Part shown: positions 8,094 to 18,180 of the stretch, in pieces
Layout: every line of letters starts with the position of its first letter
Position numbering within the stretch: the first letter of the stretch is position 1
NCBI RefSeq assembly: GCF_963665445.1
Contig: NZ_OY762276.1
Span: forward strand, 467,501 to 531,500
DNA: 64,000 nt
DNA from: an uncultured Desulfobulbus sp.
GTDB lineage: Bacteria; Desulfobacterota; Desulfobulbia; Desulfobulbales; Desulfobulbaceae
Direction: 5' to 3'
The notes under the pieces: model-generated
Told to the model about the DNA's origin: nothing
Databases searched by the model: none
The model's input: the letters and a program-made list of their open reading frames with translations, nothing else
Program-made: the position numbers and the translations under genes

Positions 8094-8104
8094 AAAAATC
8101 AAAA

Positions 8105-8122
8105 TAGATAATTCGTTATCTA
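8105..8122 (+). other. Perfect short hairpin after the tRNA fragment
   Basis: TAGATAA and TTATCTA pair around a TTCG tetraloop. It is a stable structure that may protect the 3' end of the original tRNA transcript. Confidence 0.5.
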
Positions 8123-8130
8123 TCTTTAAT

Positions 8131-8181
8131 AGCCAGTGTAAACAGTGACTTAATGGTGACTGATTAACACTGGCTTTTTTT
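8131..8181 (+). terminator. Terminator after the tRNA fragment
   Basis: AGCCAGTGT (8131-8139) pairs with ACACTGGCT (8167-8175) and is followed by a T run. It probably belonged to the tRNA transcription unit. Confidence 0.6.
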
Positions 8182-8227
8182 GTCTTATACCTCACAAAAC
8201 CATGATCATCGCTGGTTTAGGCCCGTA

Positions 8228-8515
8228 GTTCTTCAATCAAAATAGACCGAAGCAGATGGGATAATCATATAAAAAATAGTGATTTCAAGACGTTGAAAGG
8301 GATAAATGGAATTTTGTCTAAAATGAAACAGGATGGATACTCCGATTGTACCATCCACCACATCTTAAAATTGATAAAACGGGTTTTCAATTGGGCAATT
8401 GAGAACGGTCACTATTTTGAGGTGAACCCGTGCAACACAATCAAACCACCGAAGTATGATAATCGGGTTACTGCCTATCTGGGTACAGAGGAAATCACCG
8501 AATTGGTCGACGACT
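8228..8515 (+). pseudogene. Tyrosine integrase fragment (core-binding domain)
   Basis: The translated frame reads R-S-R-W-D-N-H-I, then Y-S-D-C-T-I-H-H-I-L-K-L-I-K-R-V-F-N-W-A-I-E-N-G, then N-P-C-N-T-I-K-P-P-K. This is the SAM-like core-binding domain of phage/island integrases. There is no start codon for the N-terminus, and the catalytic domain is cut off at about 8515, where a transposase gene begins. It is an island integrase beside its own attachment site, now dead. Confidence 0.75.
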
Positions 8516-10726
8516 ATGCCTCAACTCCAAATCCCCCTGTTTCCCGAAGGTACCACTCTGATCAACCAAAACATTGGGTTCCTGCGACAAGGGAGCACCA
8601 TTACCTATGTTCACGGCAGTCTTCCCGTGTTCACCCATGATATTGACGACCTGGCCAGGTTTTGCATGTTCACCAGTCAATTGTATATCAACGGCAGTGC
8701 CAGCCAGGCAGAGATCTGTCGGGCTTTCGGCGTAAGCAAGATCAGTGTGCTGCGCAGTGTGAAGCTGTACCGGGAAAAAGGGATGGCTGGTTTTTTCGCT
8801 CCACGTGTCTGTCGAGGTCCGGCGGTATTGACACCCGAGGTGCTGGAGCAGGTGCAACACCTCCTTGACGAGGAACATTCTGTTCCGGATATTGCCAAAG
8901 AACTGGAACTGAAAGCCGATACGCTGCACAAGGCACTACGTGCGGGCAAGCTGCGCCGTCCTTTAAAAAAAAGAGGTGTGCCCGCAGCTGGTCAACGGTA
9001 ACAGCAAGAGCGAACGAAGTCGGAATGACGCGGCAGCTCCTATCGGCATGGGGGCAACGGACACTACCGGCCGAATATTGGCCAGTTTATTTGGTCAAGG
9101 CCCGCCTGAATTGGTCTTCACCCACAGTCTAGATGTGAGCAATGGCGGGGTTTTGCTTGCCTTACCCGCACTGCTGAACCTGGGATTGCTCAATCATCTT
9201 GAATATCTGGTCCTGCCGGACGGATACTACCGGCTAGATTCCATTTTAGTGCTGCTCGCTTTCATGGCGTTGGCCCGGGTTAAAAATATTGAGTGGTTGC
9301 GGTACAGCCCGCCGGGAGAATGGGGCAAGCTACTCGGTCTTGACCGGATCCCGGAGGCAAAAACCCTGCGCAACAAAGTGCGGTTACTGACCGAGGGTGG
9401 TCAGGCGCAACAGTGGAGTGGAGCTCTGAGCCGGGACTGGATGGCGATGTTTCCGGAAACCGCGGGTGTGCTTTACATCGACGGGCACGTTCGCGTGTAC
9501 CACGGCAGCCAGACGGAGTTGCCCCGTCACTATGTGGCCAGGCAGCAACTCTGCTTGTGGGCTACCACCGATTACTGGGTGAATGCCATGGACGGCCAGC
9601 CGTTTTTCATGGTGAACCAGCCGGTGGATCCTGGGCTGTTGACGGTTCTTGAAGAATAGATCGTCCCCCGTCTGGAGGAGGAAGTTCCTCTTCAGTCCAA
9701 CCTGTTCCCCTCTACCGACCCTCTGATCCCCCGGTTCACCCTGGTCTTTGACCGGAAAGGCTACAGCCCCGATTTTATGGCCAGGATGCTGAAAAAAGGG
9801 ATCGCTTGCCTGAGCTACCACAAATACCCCGGCGACGACTAGCCCACGACGGAGTTTACCTCGCATAAGGTCGACTTGATATCAGGCCAGAGCGAAGAGA
9901 TGCTCCTGGCTGAACGCGACACGCTACTCGGCAAAAAGTTCACGGTACGCGAGATTCGTAAGCTGAGCCCAAGCGGACACCAAACGGCTATTCTCTCCAC
10001 CGATTTCAGAAAGGATATCACCCATTGCGCCGCGGCCATGTTCGCTCGATGGTGTCAGGAGAATTTTTTCAGGTATATGCGCGAACATTACAACCTTGAC
10101 AGGCTTGTCGACTACAGTACCAGGAAATATTCCTGGCAGCACACGGGTGATCAACCCCCAGTATTGGGAGTTGGACAGCGAAGTGAGAAAACAGGCAGCT
10201 CGCCTAACGCGGAAACGATGCGAATGCAACGCGATCGTGCTCTGTGACAATATCGAGCCGAATGTTGTAACCGCCTATGAAACGAAAAAATGCCGCGCTA
10301 CAGCAAGAAATCGAGCATATGAAAATAACCCTGGACGACCTGAAAGCCTGCCGCAAGGCAACGCCCAGACATGTACAATTTTCCGATCTGCCCGAGGAAG
10401 ACAGGTTCCGCATGTTGGGGATGAAAAGCAAGCATTTCATCGACACGATCAAACTCATCGACTATCGGGCCGAGTCCGCCATGACCAATATCGTACGCCA
10501 AGCCATGTATCGCCGTGATGACGCCCGCAGTTTGCTCCGTAGCCTGTATGCCACCGAGGCCGATATCATACCGGACCAAGCGGAGCAGAAACTCACGATT
10601 AGGATCCACCAACCGGCTAACCGCTGCAGCGCTGAATCTATACTGCACCTTATTGGCGAGTTAAACACAACCCGAACAGTTTTTCCAGGAACTGACCTCC
10701 GGTTGTTCTCCGAATTGGTGACATGA
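8516..10726 (+). pseudogene. Decayed large transposase (HTH + DDE), multiple lesions
   Basis: Translation begins MPQLQIPLFPEG and continues through a helix-turn-helix region (AFGVSKISVLRSVKLYREKG). The frame then shifts at an A8 run near 8970. It goes on as GVLLALPALLNLGLL and D-G-H-V-R-V-Y-H-G, meets an in-frame TAG at 9657 and another at 9840, and shifts again near 10140 and 10270. Related full-length proteins would be about 700 residues. Only remnants of function can remain. The element entered the integrase gene. I could not find convincing terminal repeats. Confidence 0.75.
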
Positions 10727-10922
10727 CAAAATCTCTCGAGGTCAGGAGGCCTGTATAATAAATGAAATGTTTTTGTTATCGGCAAAACTATTATAATTGT
10801 TGGGTGACTTGGGCAGTAGATACATAAAATATGCATAACCCGAGGAGAAATCATCTTTCAAGAGGCCTTTCACCATTTAGGTGGAGTACGATGCTTACTG
10901 ATTTTAGGGAGAACCGTAGCTC

Positions 10923-13751
10923 ATGAATGCAATAAAGCAGGTGATAATAGTGGGAATTTTGGTTTTATGCACTGACGCTCACGCGATCAATGTGTTCGGA
11001 GTTATTCCCAATGAAACGGTTTGGTCCAGTGCAGACTCTCCGGTTCATGTGGTAGGCGATCTTGACATTGCTGGCCTTACGGTAGAGCCGGGTGTTGAGA
11101 TCCGTCTTACTGGAGACTACGAGATTGTGGTATCCGGCGTCATTCGTTCACTGGGAAGCCAGGAATCGCCGGTGGTGTTCAGACCTTCCGATGACAATCC
11201 CGCAGGCTGGAGAGGCTTCTACTTTGAGGATAGCGATTCAGGTAGTGAGTTTCGCTGGACCCGAATTGAGGGTGCCAATAGCAGCGGTGTTCATATCGTA
11301 AGATCGAATCCCTCATTCGACCATGTCACCTTTGAAGGAAATCGTGCGACCTACGGTGGTGCCATCCGTGCAGAGATTTTAGACGATAACCTCAGGATTA
11401 CCAATAGTCTGTTTGTCAACAACCTTGCGAGTACCGCGGGTGGTGCCATTTACGCAGTTGGACCGACAGGTCCGGCCGATGCCGTGTTGGAGGTGACGGA
11501 AAGCGTGTTCCGGCAGAATAACGCCGGCACTACGAACGACATACAGGAGAACACCTTCGGTGGCGCAATATATGTTGAAGGAAACTCGGTTATTACGGGT
11601 AGTACGTTCACGGAGAACGAAGCCCGGGCCTATACGATCTACGCTTTAGGTGGTAGATACACCTGGGGTGGTGCCGTCTATACCGCCCTAGGGCGCAGCG
11701 AGATCAATGCCTCCATCTTTAAGGGAAATGCGTGCCGAATGGGTGCACATGGTCAAACCCCGGACGCGAGCCGTGCCTATGGTGGAGCGGTGCATTTGGC
11801 CTCCGGTGAGCTGCTGCTCGGTAATGATCTGCTGGTGGATAATGAACTCATTGCCAGCCGCAATCCAGACTATCGAGGTAGCGGTGTTTACATCGGAGAC
11901 GGAGCCTGTAGCATCATCAATTGCACCCTCGCGCGCAATGGTACCCATGCGGTATATCGGGATGGAGGTCTGGTCGAAATACTCAATTCCATCCTCTACT
12001 TCAACAACAACAGCGGCGAGCAGATCGCCGGTTCCATGCTGGCGACCTACTCCGACATCCAGAACGGATTCTCAGGAGAGGGAAACATCAGACTAAACCC
12101 AATTTTTAACGGGCTGTATGTCATAGTGCAGCCTTCTCCCGCCATTGATGCAGGTAATCCCGATCCTGAGTTTGTCGATATATTCCCTCCTGGGCAGGGC
12201 AGCACTAGAAACGATCTTGGATACACCGGTGGTCCAGCTACGCAGCACTGGAACAATCCCGTTTGTTATCGCGACGCTGATGGCGATGGGTATGGTAATC
12301 CGACGAATTTTGCCTACATGTCAAGTTGCACTTTTAATTATGTGCCCGACAATAATGACTGCGACGACCAGGACCCGACAATTTTCCCTGGTGATGACGA
12401 TAGCTGCCCTGATCCATCAACCATCAACGGTGTGCGCGGATTTTTGGGCAATGAAACGGTTTGGTCCAGTGCAGACTCTCCGGTTCATGTGGTAGGCGAT
12501 CTTGACATTGCTGGCCTTACGGTAGAGCCGGGTGTTGAGATCCGTCTTACTGGAGACTACGAGATTGTGGTATCCGGCGTCATTCGTTCACTGGGAAGCC
12601 AGGAATCGCCGGTGGTGTTCAGACCTTCCGATGACAATCCCGCAGGCTGGAGAGGCTTCTACTTTGAGGATAGCGATTCAGGTAGTGAGTTTCGCTGGAC
12701 CCGAATTGAGGGTGCCAATAGCAGCGGTGTTCATATCGTAAGATCGAATCCCTCATTCGACCATGTCACCTTTGAAGGAAATCGTGCGACCTACGGTGGT
12801 GCCATCCGTGCAGAGATTTTAGACGATAACCTCAGGATTACCAATAGTCTGTTTGTCAACAACCTTGCGAGTACCGCGGGTGGTGCCATTTACGCAGTTG
12901 GACCGACAGGTCCGGCCGATGCCGTGTTGGAGGTGACGGAAAGCGTGTTCCGGCAGAATAACGCCGGCACTACGAACGACACACAGGAGAACACCTTCGG
13001 TGGCGCAATATATGTTGAAGGAAACTCGGTTATTACGGGTAGTACGTTCACGGAGAACGAAGCCCGGGCCTATACGATCTACGCTTTAGGTGGTAGATAC
13101 ACCTGGGGTGGTGCCGTCTATACCGCCCTAGGGCGCAGCGAGATCAATGCCTCCATCTTTAAGGGAAATGCGTGCCGAATGGGTGCACATGGTCAAACCC
13201 CGGACGCGAGCCGTGCCTATGGTGGAGCGGTGCATTTGGCCTCCGGTGAGCTGCTGCTCGGTAATGATCTGCTGGTGGATAATGAACTCATTGCCAGCCG
13301 CAATCCAGACTATCGAGGTAGCGGTGTTTACATCGGAGACGGAGCCTGTAGCATCATCAATTGCACCCTCGCGCGCAATGGTACCCATGCGGTATATCGG
13401 GATGGAGGTCTGGTCGAAATACTCAATTCCATCCTCTACTTCAACAACAACAGCGGCGAGCAGATCGCCGGTTCCATGCTGGCGACCTACTCCGATATCC
13501 AGAACGGATTCTCAGGAGAGGGAAACATCAGACTAGATCCGATTTTCATCGACGATGTTCATCTTGGTGGAGGCTCACCGTGTATCAATAGAGGGTCAGC
13601 AATCGGTGCGCCAAGAAACGACATTGAAGGCAAGAGGAGGCCACAAGGTAGAGGCTATGACATGGGGGCTTACGAATATTCCTTTCCCGGTTCCTCAGCA
13701 GAATCTGTGGGCACCCTGGGGTATCGGCAGGTCACCAAGCCCATGATATAA
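10923..13751 (+). CDS. Secreted beta-helix protein with duplicated halves
   Basis: A 942-residue protein. Residues 1-21 are a signal peptide ending DAHA. Two right-handed beta-helix blocks (about 30-391 and 510-871) are rich in GGAI/GGAV turns. They are separated by a linker with a Ca-binding D-A-D-G-D-G-Y-G motif and a D-N-N-D-C-D-D-Q-D-P-T repeat, as in thrombospondin-like/MopE proteins. Near the end, N-D-I-E-G-K-R-R-P and Y-D-M-G-A-Y-E-Y match choice-of-anchor-Q ends. The protein is probably extracellular or surface-attached; its substrate is unknown. The last 20 residues are encoded by the ISL3 element that entered at 13689. Confidence 0.8.
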   Translation: MNAIKQVIIVGILVLCTDAHAINVFGVIPNETVWSSADSPVHVVGDLDIAGLTVEPGVEIRLTGDYEIVVSGVIRSLGSQESPVVFRPSDDNPAGWRGFYFEDSDSGSEFRWTRIEGANSSGVHIVRSNPSFDHVTFEGNRATYGGAIRAEILDDNLRITNSLFVNNLASTAGGAIYAVGPTGPADAVLEVTESVFRQNNAGTTNDIQENTFGGAIYVEGNSVITGSTFTENEARAYTIYALGGRYTWGGAVYTALGRSEINASIFKGNACRMGAHGQTPDASRAYGGAVHLASGELLLGNDLLVDNELIASRNPDYRGSGVYIGDGACSIINCTLARNGTHAVYRDGGLVEILNSILYFNNNSGEQIAGSMLATYSDIQNGFSGEGNIRLNPIFNGLYVIVQPSPAIDAGNPDPEFVDIFPPGQGSTRNDLGYTGGPATQHWNNPVCYRDADGDGYGNPTNFAYMSSCTFNYVPDNNDCDDQDPTIFPGDDDSCPDPSTINGVRGFLGNETVWSSADSPVHVVGDLDIAGLTVEPGVEIRLTGDYEIVVSGVIRSLGSQESPVVFRPSDDNPAGWRGFYFEDSDSGSEFRWTRIEGANSSGVHIVRSNPSFDHVTFEGNRATYGGAIRAEILDDNLRITNSLFVNNLASTAGGAIYAVGPTGPADAVLEVTESVFRQNNAGTTNDTQENTFGGAIYVEGNSVITGSTFTENEARAYTIYALGGRYTWGGAVYTALGRSEINASIFKGNACRMGAHGQTPDASRAYGGAVHLASGELLLGNDLLVDNELIASRNPDYRGSGVYIGDGACSIINCTLARNGTHAVYRDGGLVEILNSILYFNNNSGEQIAGSMLATYSDIQNGFSGEGNIRLDPIFIDDVHLGGGSPCINRGSAIGAPRNDIEGKRRPQGRGYDMGAYEYSFPGSSAESVGTLGYRQVTKPMI
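11009..12095 (+). repeat. 1087-bp internal duplication, unit 1
   Basis: It matches 12449-13535 at an offset of exactly 1440 bp. By eye only two bases differ (11542 versus 12982, and 12056 versus 13496). The first changes Ile to Thr; the second is silent. Confidence 0.9.
12449..13535 (+). repeat. 1087-bp internal duplication, unit 2
   Basis: Second copy of the beta-helix block. Beyond its boundaries the two copies diverge at once at the 3' side (ACTAAACCC versus ACTAGATCC) and within about 10 bp at the 5' side. Confidence 0.9.
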
Positions 13752-15249
13752 AGCTATTTTCAGCCCATCGTACGTGCGAAATCCATAGGATCGCTTGGTA
13801 ACCACCTTTGCCTTGTTGTTAAAGCCCTCCACACAACCCAGGGCAATCGTATTTTTTGCACGAAACCAGTTGAGCAGGAGGGGGCGGTGAGCTCTCAACA
13901 TTTTGGCAACCTTCTTCATCGGTTTGATTTTGGATCGCATGGTTCTTGTGCACCAGGCATCAAGAAACTTTCCAGCCCAAGCCGGTGAACTGTAGCCCCA
14001 GAATCGCTGAAAATCTTCCTTGAGCAAGTAGGCGCGGATAGTTCTGAGGTTGCATGCGAGCAGATCCTTGAGCCTGTCCACCTGTTTTTCGGTCAGATTT
14101 TCAGGTCGTTTTAAGAGGCACCAACGGCTCTTTGCAAGGAGGGGTTCTTTCCCCTTCTTCTTGAGCTCCTTGGCCTCATCGGCTCTGACCTCGTCGATAG
14201 CCTTGCTCATGTGACTCATGATATGAAACCGGTCGAGGATATTGACGGCGCCCGCTGCTTTTTCGGCAATGACGGCCAGATAGGGTTTCCACATGTCACT
14301 GCAAATAAACCGCAATTGCCGAGACCTTGCCGTGCCGAGCCAGTCGAAAAACTCTCTGAAAGTTTTGGCGGTCCTGTCGGGGCCGATCCAAAGCAGGCGC
14401 CTTTTTCCCTGGTCAAGCTGATACACCAGGGTGACAAACTTATCCTTGCGTTTGCGCCAGCAGATTTCGTCGATGCCAATGGCAGTGATCCCATCGATAT
14501 TACGATAGGCGAGCCCCCAGTTGACCGCCATTTCCACCGACCTGAAGACCGTGTCCCAACTGGTTTTAAAGATTTCGGCCACTTCCTTCCAGCTCAAGCG
14601 TTTACACCATGTGGCCAGGAACCATGCGTAAGAGATCGTAAGATGGCTCTTTCCTACAACCCATGGCAGCTTTTCGACTTTGACGCCACAGGTTGGACAC
14701 TGCAGCCGCCGTGGAGCATAGAGGAAAAATACCGGAATGCCCCACAAGGGCACAAAGGCAAAAGATCTGACACGCAGGGTGTCGTACCCCGGCCCCCTCT
14801 GGCCGCACTTGGAACAGATGGGTTTGCGGCCGGCCTGGGGCCGCAACGTTATCACCAATGCCGGCGGTCCGGAATCACGCCATTTGCAAGTGTCATAGAT
14901 AAAACCCGGTTGTTTTTCAATACGGTTCAAGATAGTTTTAACGTGCATCCTGTCTGATCTAAGCTGAGGAGTTTTTGGAAGAAACATTCCCCCGGCAAAG
15001 TAAGGCAGGATGCATTTTATGAAACCCCCACAAAAGGACATTGGCAATAGCAGGGAGGTCCGCCTCTATCAAGGCCAAGCCCTGCGGGTGCGCGCTGCGC
15101 GCACAGCCTTGACAGAGACGAACCTCCCTGCTCATCCTGAAAGTGGCAAGGGTGACGGGGCGGCAGGTGCCCACCCCTCTCACCTCCGGAGGGGCTCAGG
15201 TTCTGGGGCTTATTTTCAAAGAGCTACCCACAAATTCTGCGGACGAGGC
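13689..15249 (-). mobile_element. Complete ISL3-family insertion sequence (1561 bp)
   Basis: The ends are imperfect inverted repeats beginning GGTTCCTCAGCAGAAT on the left and its near inverse at 15234-15249. They are flanked by identical 8-bp duplications CCTTTCCC (13681-13688 and 15250-15257), the expected length for ISL3. The single transposase gene fills the left four fifths. About 200 bp between the gene and the right end contain the segment also found in the 346-bp derivative at 3601-3946. Confidence 0.93.
13695..14948 (-). CDS. ISL3-family transposase
   Basis: I start at the ATG at 14948 (MHVKTILNRIEKQPGF), the usual beginning of this family; the longer frame to 15047 is less likely. 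An N-terminal zinc region (C-S-K-C-G, then C-P-T-C-G) binds the ends. The DDE core has I-G-I-D-E-I-C-W, I-C-S-D-M-W-K-P-Y and G-C-V-E-G-F-N-N-K-A-K. The stop codon falls inside the left inverted repeat. No lesion is visible, so it could be active and could mobilise the short derivative in this window. Confidence 0.93.
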   Translation of the reverse strand: MHVKTILNRIEKQPGFIYDTCKWRDSGPPALVITLRPQAGRKPICSKCGQRGPGYDTLRVRSFAFVPLWGIPVFFLYAPRRLQCPTCGVKVEKLPWVVGKSHLTISYAWFLATWCKRLSWKEVAEIFKTSWDTVFRSVEMAVNWGLAYRNIDGITAIGIDEICWRKRKDKFVTLVYQLDQGKRRLLWIGPDRTAKTFREFFDWLGTARSRQLRFICSDMWKPYLAVIAEKAAGAVNILDRFHIMSHMSKAIDEVRADEAKELKKKGKEPLLAKSRWCLLKRPENLTEKQVDRLKDLLACNLRTIRAYLLKEDFQRFWGYSSPAWAGKFLDAWCTRTMRSKIKPMKKVAKMLRAHRPLLLNWFRAKNTIALGCVEGFNNKAKVVTKRSYGFRTYDGLKIALYHGLGDLPIPQGAHRFC

Positions 15250-15257
15250 CCTTTCCC

Positions 15258-15296
15258 ACAGCCATGCCATGGATATTTCTGCTATTGCAGGATTAA
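15258..15296 (+). pseudogene. Orphaned 3' end of the beta-helix gene
   Basis: If the ISL3 element and one CCTTTCCC copy are removed, the beta-helix frame continues from Ser-Phe-Pro into T-A-M-P-W-I-F-L-L-L-Q-D and a TAA. These 12 codons are the original C-terminus, now separated from the gene. Confidence 0.75.
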
Positions 15297-15539
15297 CTCA
15301 AAATTTGAATAGAGACGCCTATTGAAGTAAAGCGGGGGCAGCAAGGCCCGAGACACCACAACAGCGTGTGCGCAGTATAAAATACCAGCACCAACCGAAT
15401 GAAAAACGAACACTTATGTAGGCGGATAGTCAACGCATCGGCTTCCTGTTTTGTGAAGGATAGCATGCCAGCATAATGTATGGCCTCAGGAAAAGTCAGT
15501 GGAAGTTCTTGCTGCCCCTGACCGTATAGTTCAGCGCGT

Positions 15540-15836
15540 GTTGGATTTCAATTTAAATGGCATTTTTTCGCCTTATTATCCTGGTAATGTTACCTGATTA
15601 TATGGTTCTTGATAGCTGATTGTGGATCACACCAAAAGGTCAAGCCCTGCAGGTGTCGTCGCAAGCTCCTCCAACCTTTCGGCGTGATCCATAATCACCT
15701 GAACCTGCTTTTTGAGGTCAAAACAAAATGAAATTTTGTTTTCATTCTTGCCAACAAGCGCGGTGAAAAAGGTACAATATTTTTCAAGCCAAATTGAGAA
15801 CCAACAGCGCGTGAAGTACTTGGGTTGGGATGCCAT
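15540..15836 (-). other. Possible transposon-end remnant
   Basis: The gap 15297-15892 holds no strong gene. Around 15583-15622 the words ACCTGATTAT and ATAGCTGATT resemble 4073-4100 beside the Tni-type module. Just beyond, a minus-strand frame (15627-15836) ends with a helical D-L-K-K-Q-V-Q-V-I-M-D-H-A-E-R-L-E-E-L segment. This could be the end of a second, related element and its last small gene. The evidence is weak. Confidence 0.3.
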
Positions 15837-15901
15837 TATGCTTTGAATTTTTGACGGAGAGGAAGCATGGCTACAAAGAAATCCAGCGACCGGAGGGTAT
15901 C

Positions 15902-17908
15902 ATGAAAGGGTTGAAGGTGACCGGTATATGCATGGTAGGAATTCTGGTAATTGTTTATTTCGTGTCCAATGTAAGAGCGGACAATCTATTGAAGGATCCC
16001 GGATTCGAATTAAGTAATACTGACGGTTCATTTCCAAGTTCAGGATATTGGAAGCCTGCGTGGCTTGGCACCGCCGGAGCAGTTTGTACCAATACAGCTG
16101 CACATACAGGAACAGCGGGTGTGTGGGAATATACCGGCACTGCGGGCGCTGACTGGTGGTCGGGCCCATTTCAAGAAGATTGTGCAGCCAACGCGGGGGA
16201 GGTCTTTAACGGCAGGGCTTGGGTGAGGTCGTATTCATCATGGGTAAACGGGAGTAGAGCTCTTGTCAGACTTTCTTTCTTAGATGGCGCGAAGGCTACT
16301 ATTGCCTCAAAAGACAGTCCGGCAATTACCAGTGCTGGTAACGGTTGGCAACAACTGAGCGTTCAATCCGATCCGGCTCCTTCTGGTACTGCGTATGTCA
16401 AATATATCATATATCTTGAAAAGCCTAATGGCTCTGTAGGCCAAAGTATAGCAAGCTTCGATGACTGCGAGTTGGAAAAGGCCGCAACTACTCAACCCAT
16501 TCTTTCCATAAATCCATTGACGTTGGGATTCGGGAGTGATCTTGCTTCACTCACTTTCGATATACATAATGTCGGCAATGGCGTACTTTCCTGGGGCATT
16601 GAAAAGAATGTAAGCTGGGCAAACGTTTCCGCCGCGAGCGGCACCACTACCACGGAAACTGACACCATCACGGTGAACATTAGCAGAACCGGCATGCACC
16701 TTCCAACTTATGAAGGTGCTCTTTCTGTGACTTCCAATGGGGGAAACCAGGACATCAATATTTTTATGGAAATCGTTCCTCCCACGGAAGTGCCAAAGCA
16801 ACCCGCTCTCGTAAACACCGACGGATACCGACTTATGGTGAAACGTAGATTACCCGATGGCACCATCGACATCGCACGACCCTATACAATAAAAGGTGCT
16901 GCCTGGGCGCCTGCAAGCATAGGGACACTTTCAGATGTCACAAGTCGCCGCCGTGAATTTGACAGGTGGTACCGAACTGATATTCAGATGCTCAGAGAAA
17001 TGAACGCCAATACCATTTATGTATTTCTCGATTTCGGAACCACTCCCGAATTCATCGATACGGCGAAAGCCGTACTAGATTTCTGTTATCAGAACGGCAT
17101 AATGGTGGTTATGACTGTTGACGAAGACGGTTCTGACAACACGGCAAATATTGAGGCAGCAGTAAATGCCTTCAAAAATCATCCCGCGATACTCATGTGG
17201 GCGCTTGGAAACGAATGGAACCTATGGCGTCCTGATAGACCGAAGTATTATGCTCATTACACTACCCTTTCAGCCGCAGCAAGCGCGATGCAAGAGAACG
17301 CCCTGTTGATCAAATCACTCGACACTAATCACCCTGTCTCCTCCATCCTTGGCGAAATAACCTATCCGACAAAATCCGATGTAAGTGATATCGTAAATAA
17401 TATCTGTACAGCTGTTGACGTATGGGGAGCTAATATATACCGAGGTCCTGAATTCTACGGACTTTTTACAGAATGGAAAGGGATGTCTGTCAAACCTCTT
17501 TTTCTCTCTGAATTTGGGACTGATGCTTTTTTTTCTACCTCCTGGTGGCCAGTGGTAGGCTATGAAGATCAACCAATGCAAGCGGGTTATATCGAGACTC
17601 TGTGGCTCGATTTGGCGAACGAATTTTCTGCAAACGATCCTTCGAAAGTCTGTTTGGGAGGCACCGTTTTTGAATGGAACGATGAATGGTGGAAAACAGG
17701 AACCGGTAGCCCGTCCGTTCAAGAATTCGATGGCTACGAAACGACATGGAATCCAATAGCTCACCCCGATGGATTCGCAAACGAGGAATGGTTCGGTATC
17801 GTAAGCGTAAATCGTGAAAGGCGCATGGGCTACTATTCTCTGCAAAGTCATTTCCGGGGTAGGCAAGCAGTAACGATACCTTCAATTATCTTGCTTTTGT
17901 CTGAATAG
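15902..17908 (+). CDS. Secreted glycoside hydrolase-like protein (TIM barrel)
   Basis: I choose the ATG at 15902, which has GGAGGG just upstream; the frame to 15830 is not credible. The 668-residue product has a signal peptide (1-26, ending VRA), a CenC-like carbohydrate-binding domain (LLKDPGFELS), a BACON/Ig-like domain (LSINPLTLGFG), then a (beta/alpha)8 domain. The barrel has the GH2/GH5-type acid-base motif A-L-G-N-E-W-N and a nucleophile motif F-L-S-E-F-G. It probably hydrolyses an extracellular polysaccharide. It follows the beta-helix gene, another putative extracellular protein, with mobile-element debris between them. Confidence 0.8.
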   Translation: MKGLKVTGICMVGILVIVYFVSNVRADNLLKDPGFELSNTDGSFPSSGYWKPAWLGTAGAVCTNTAAHTGTAGVWEYTGTAGADWWSGPFQEDCAANAGEVFNGRAWVRSYSSWVNGSRALVRLSFLDGAKATIASKDSPAITSAGNGWQQLSVQSDPAPSGTAYVKYIIYLEKPNGSVGQSIASFDDCELEKAATTQPILSINPLTLGFGSDLASLTFDIHNVGNGVLSWGIEKNVSWANVSAASGTTTTETDTITVNISRTGMHLPTYEGALSVTSNGGNQDINIFMEIVPPTEVPKQPALVNTDGYRLMVKRRLPDGTIDIARPYTIKGAAWAPASIGTLSDVTSRRREFDRWYRTDIQMLREMNANTIYVFLDFGTTPEFIDTAKAVLDFCYQNGIMVVMTVDEDGSDNTANIEAAVNAFKNHPAILMWALGNEWNLWRPDRPKYYAHYTTLSAAASAMQENALLIKSLDTNHPVSSILGEITYPTKSDVSDIVNNICTAVDVWGANIYRGPEFYGLFTEWKGMSVKPLFLSEFGTDAFFSTSWWPVVGYEDQPMQAGYIETLWLDLANEFSANDPSKVCLGGTVFEWNDEWWKTGTGSPSVQEFDGYETTWNPIAHPDGFANEEWFGIVSVNRERRMGYYSLQSHFRGRQAVTIPSIILLLSE

Positions 17909-18180
17909 GGCGTTGCGAATACACTGGAGGACTTGATTAACCCTACAACGCAATTTGTTTCCTGGAATCAGGTTTACTTATCCGCTTCCGTCTGTGAGCA
18001 AGGTGTGCTCGATGATTTCGAAGCTGAATCCATTGGATAAGCCAAATTGCTGTTTCAACATTCACTGTTCTCATCGGCAAGATTGCCCGCAGTAGCAGCC
18101 TAAGCTGCGATGGCGTAATAGCTGGAGCTTTTTTTTCCCAATCTGATTTTGAGGTGCCAGAGAAAAAAATGCGCAAGTAT

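Noticed and set aside
11009..13535. CRISPR or short tandem repeat array
   Set aside because: The repeats are two long coding blocks, not short repeats with spacers. No CRISPR array was seen anywhere in the window.
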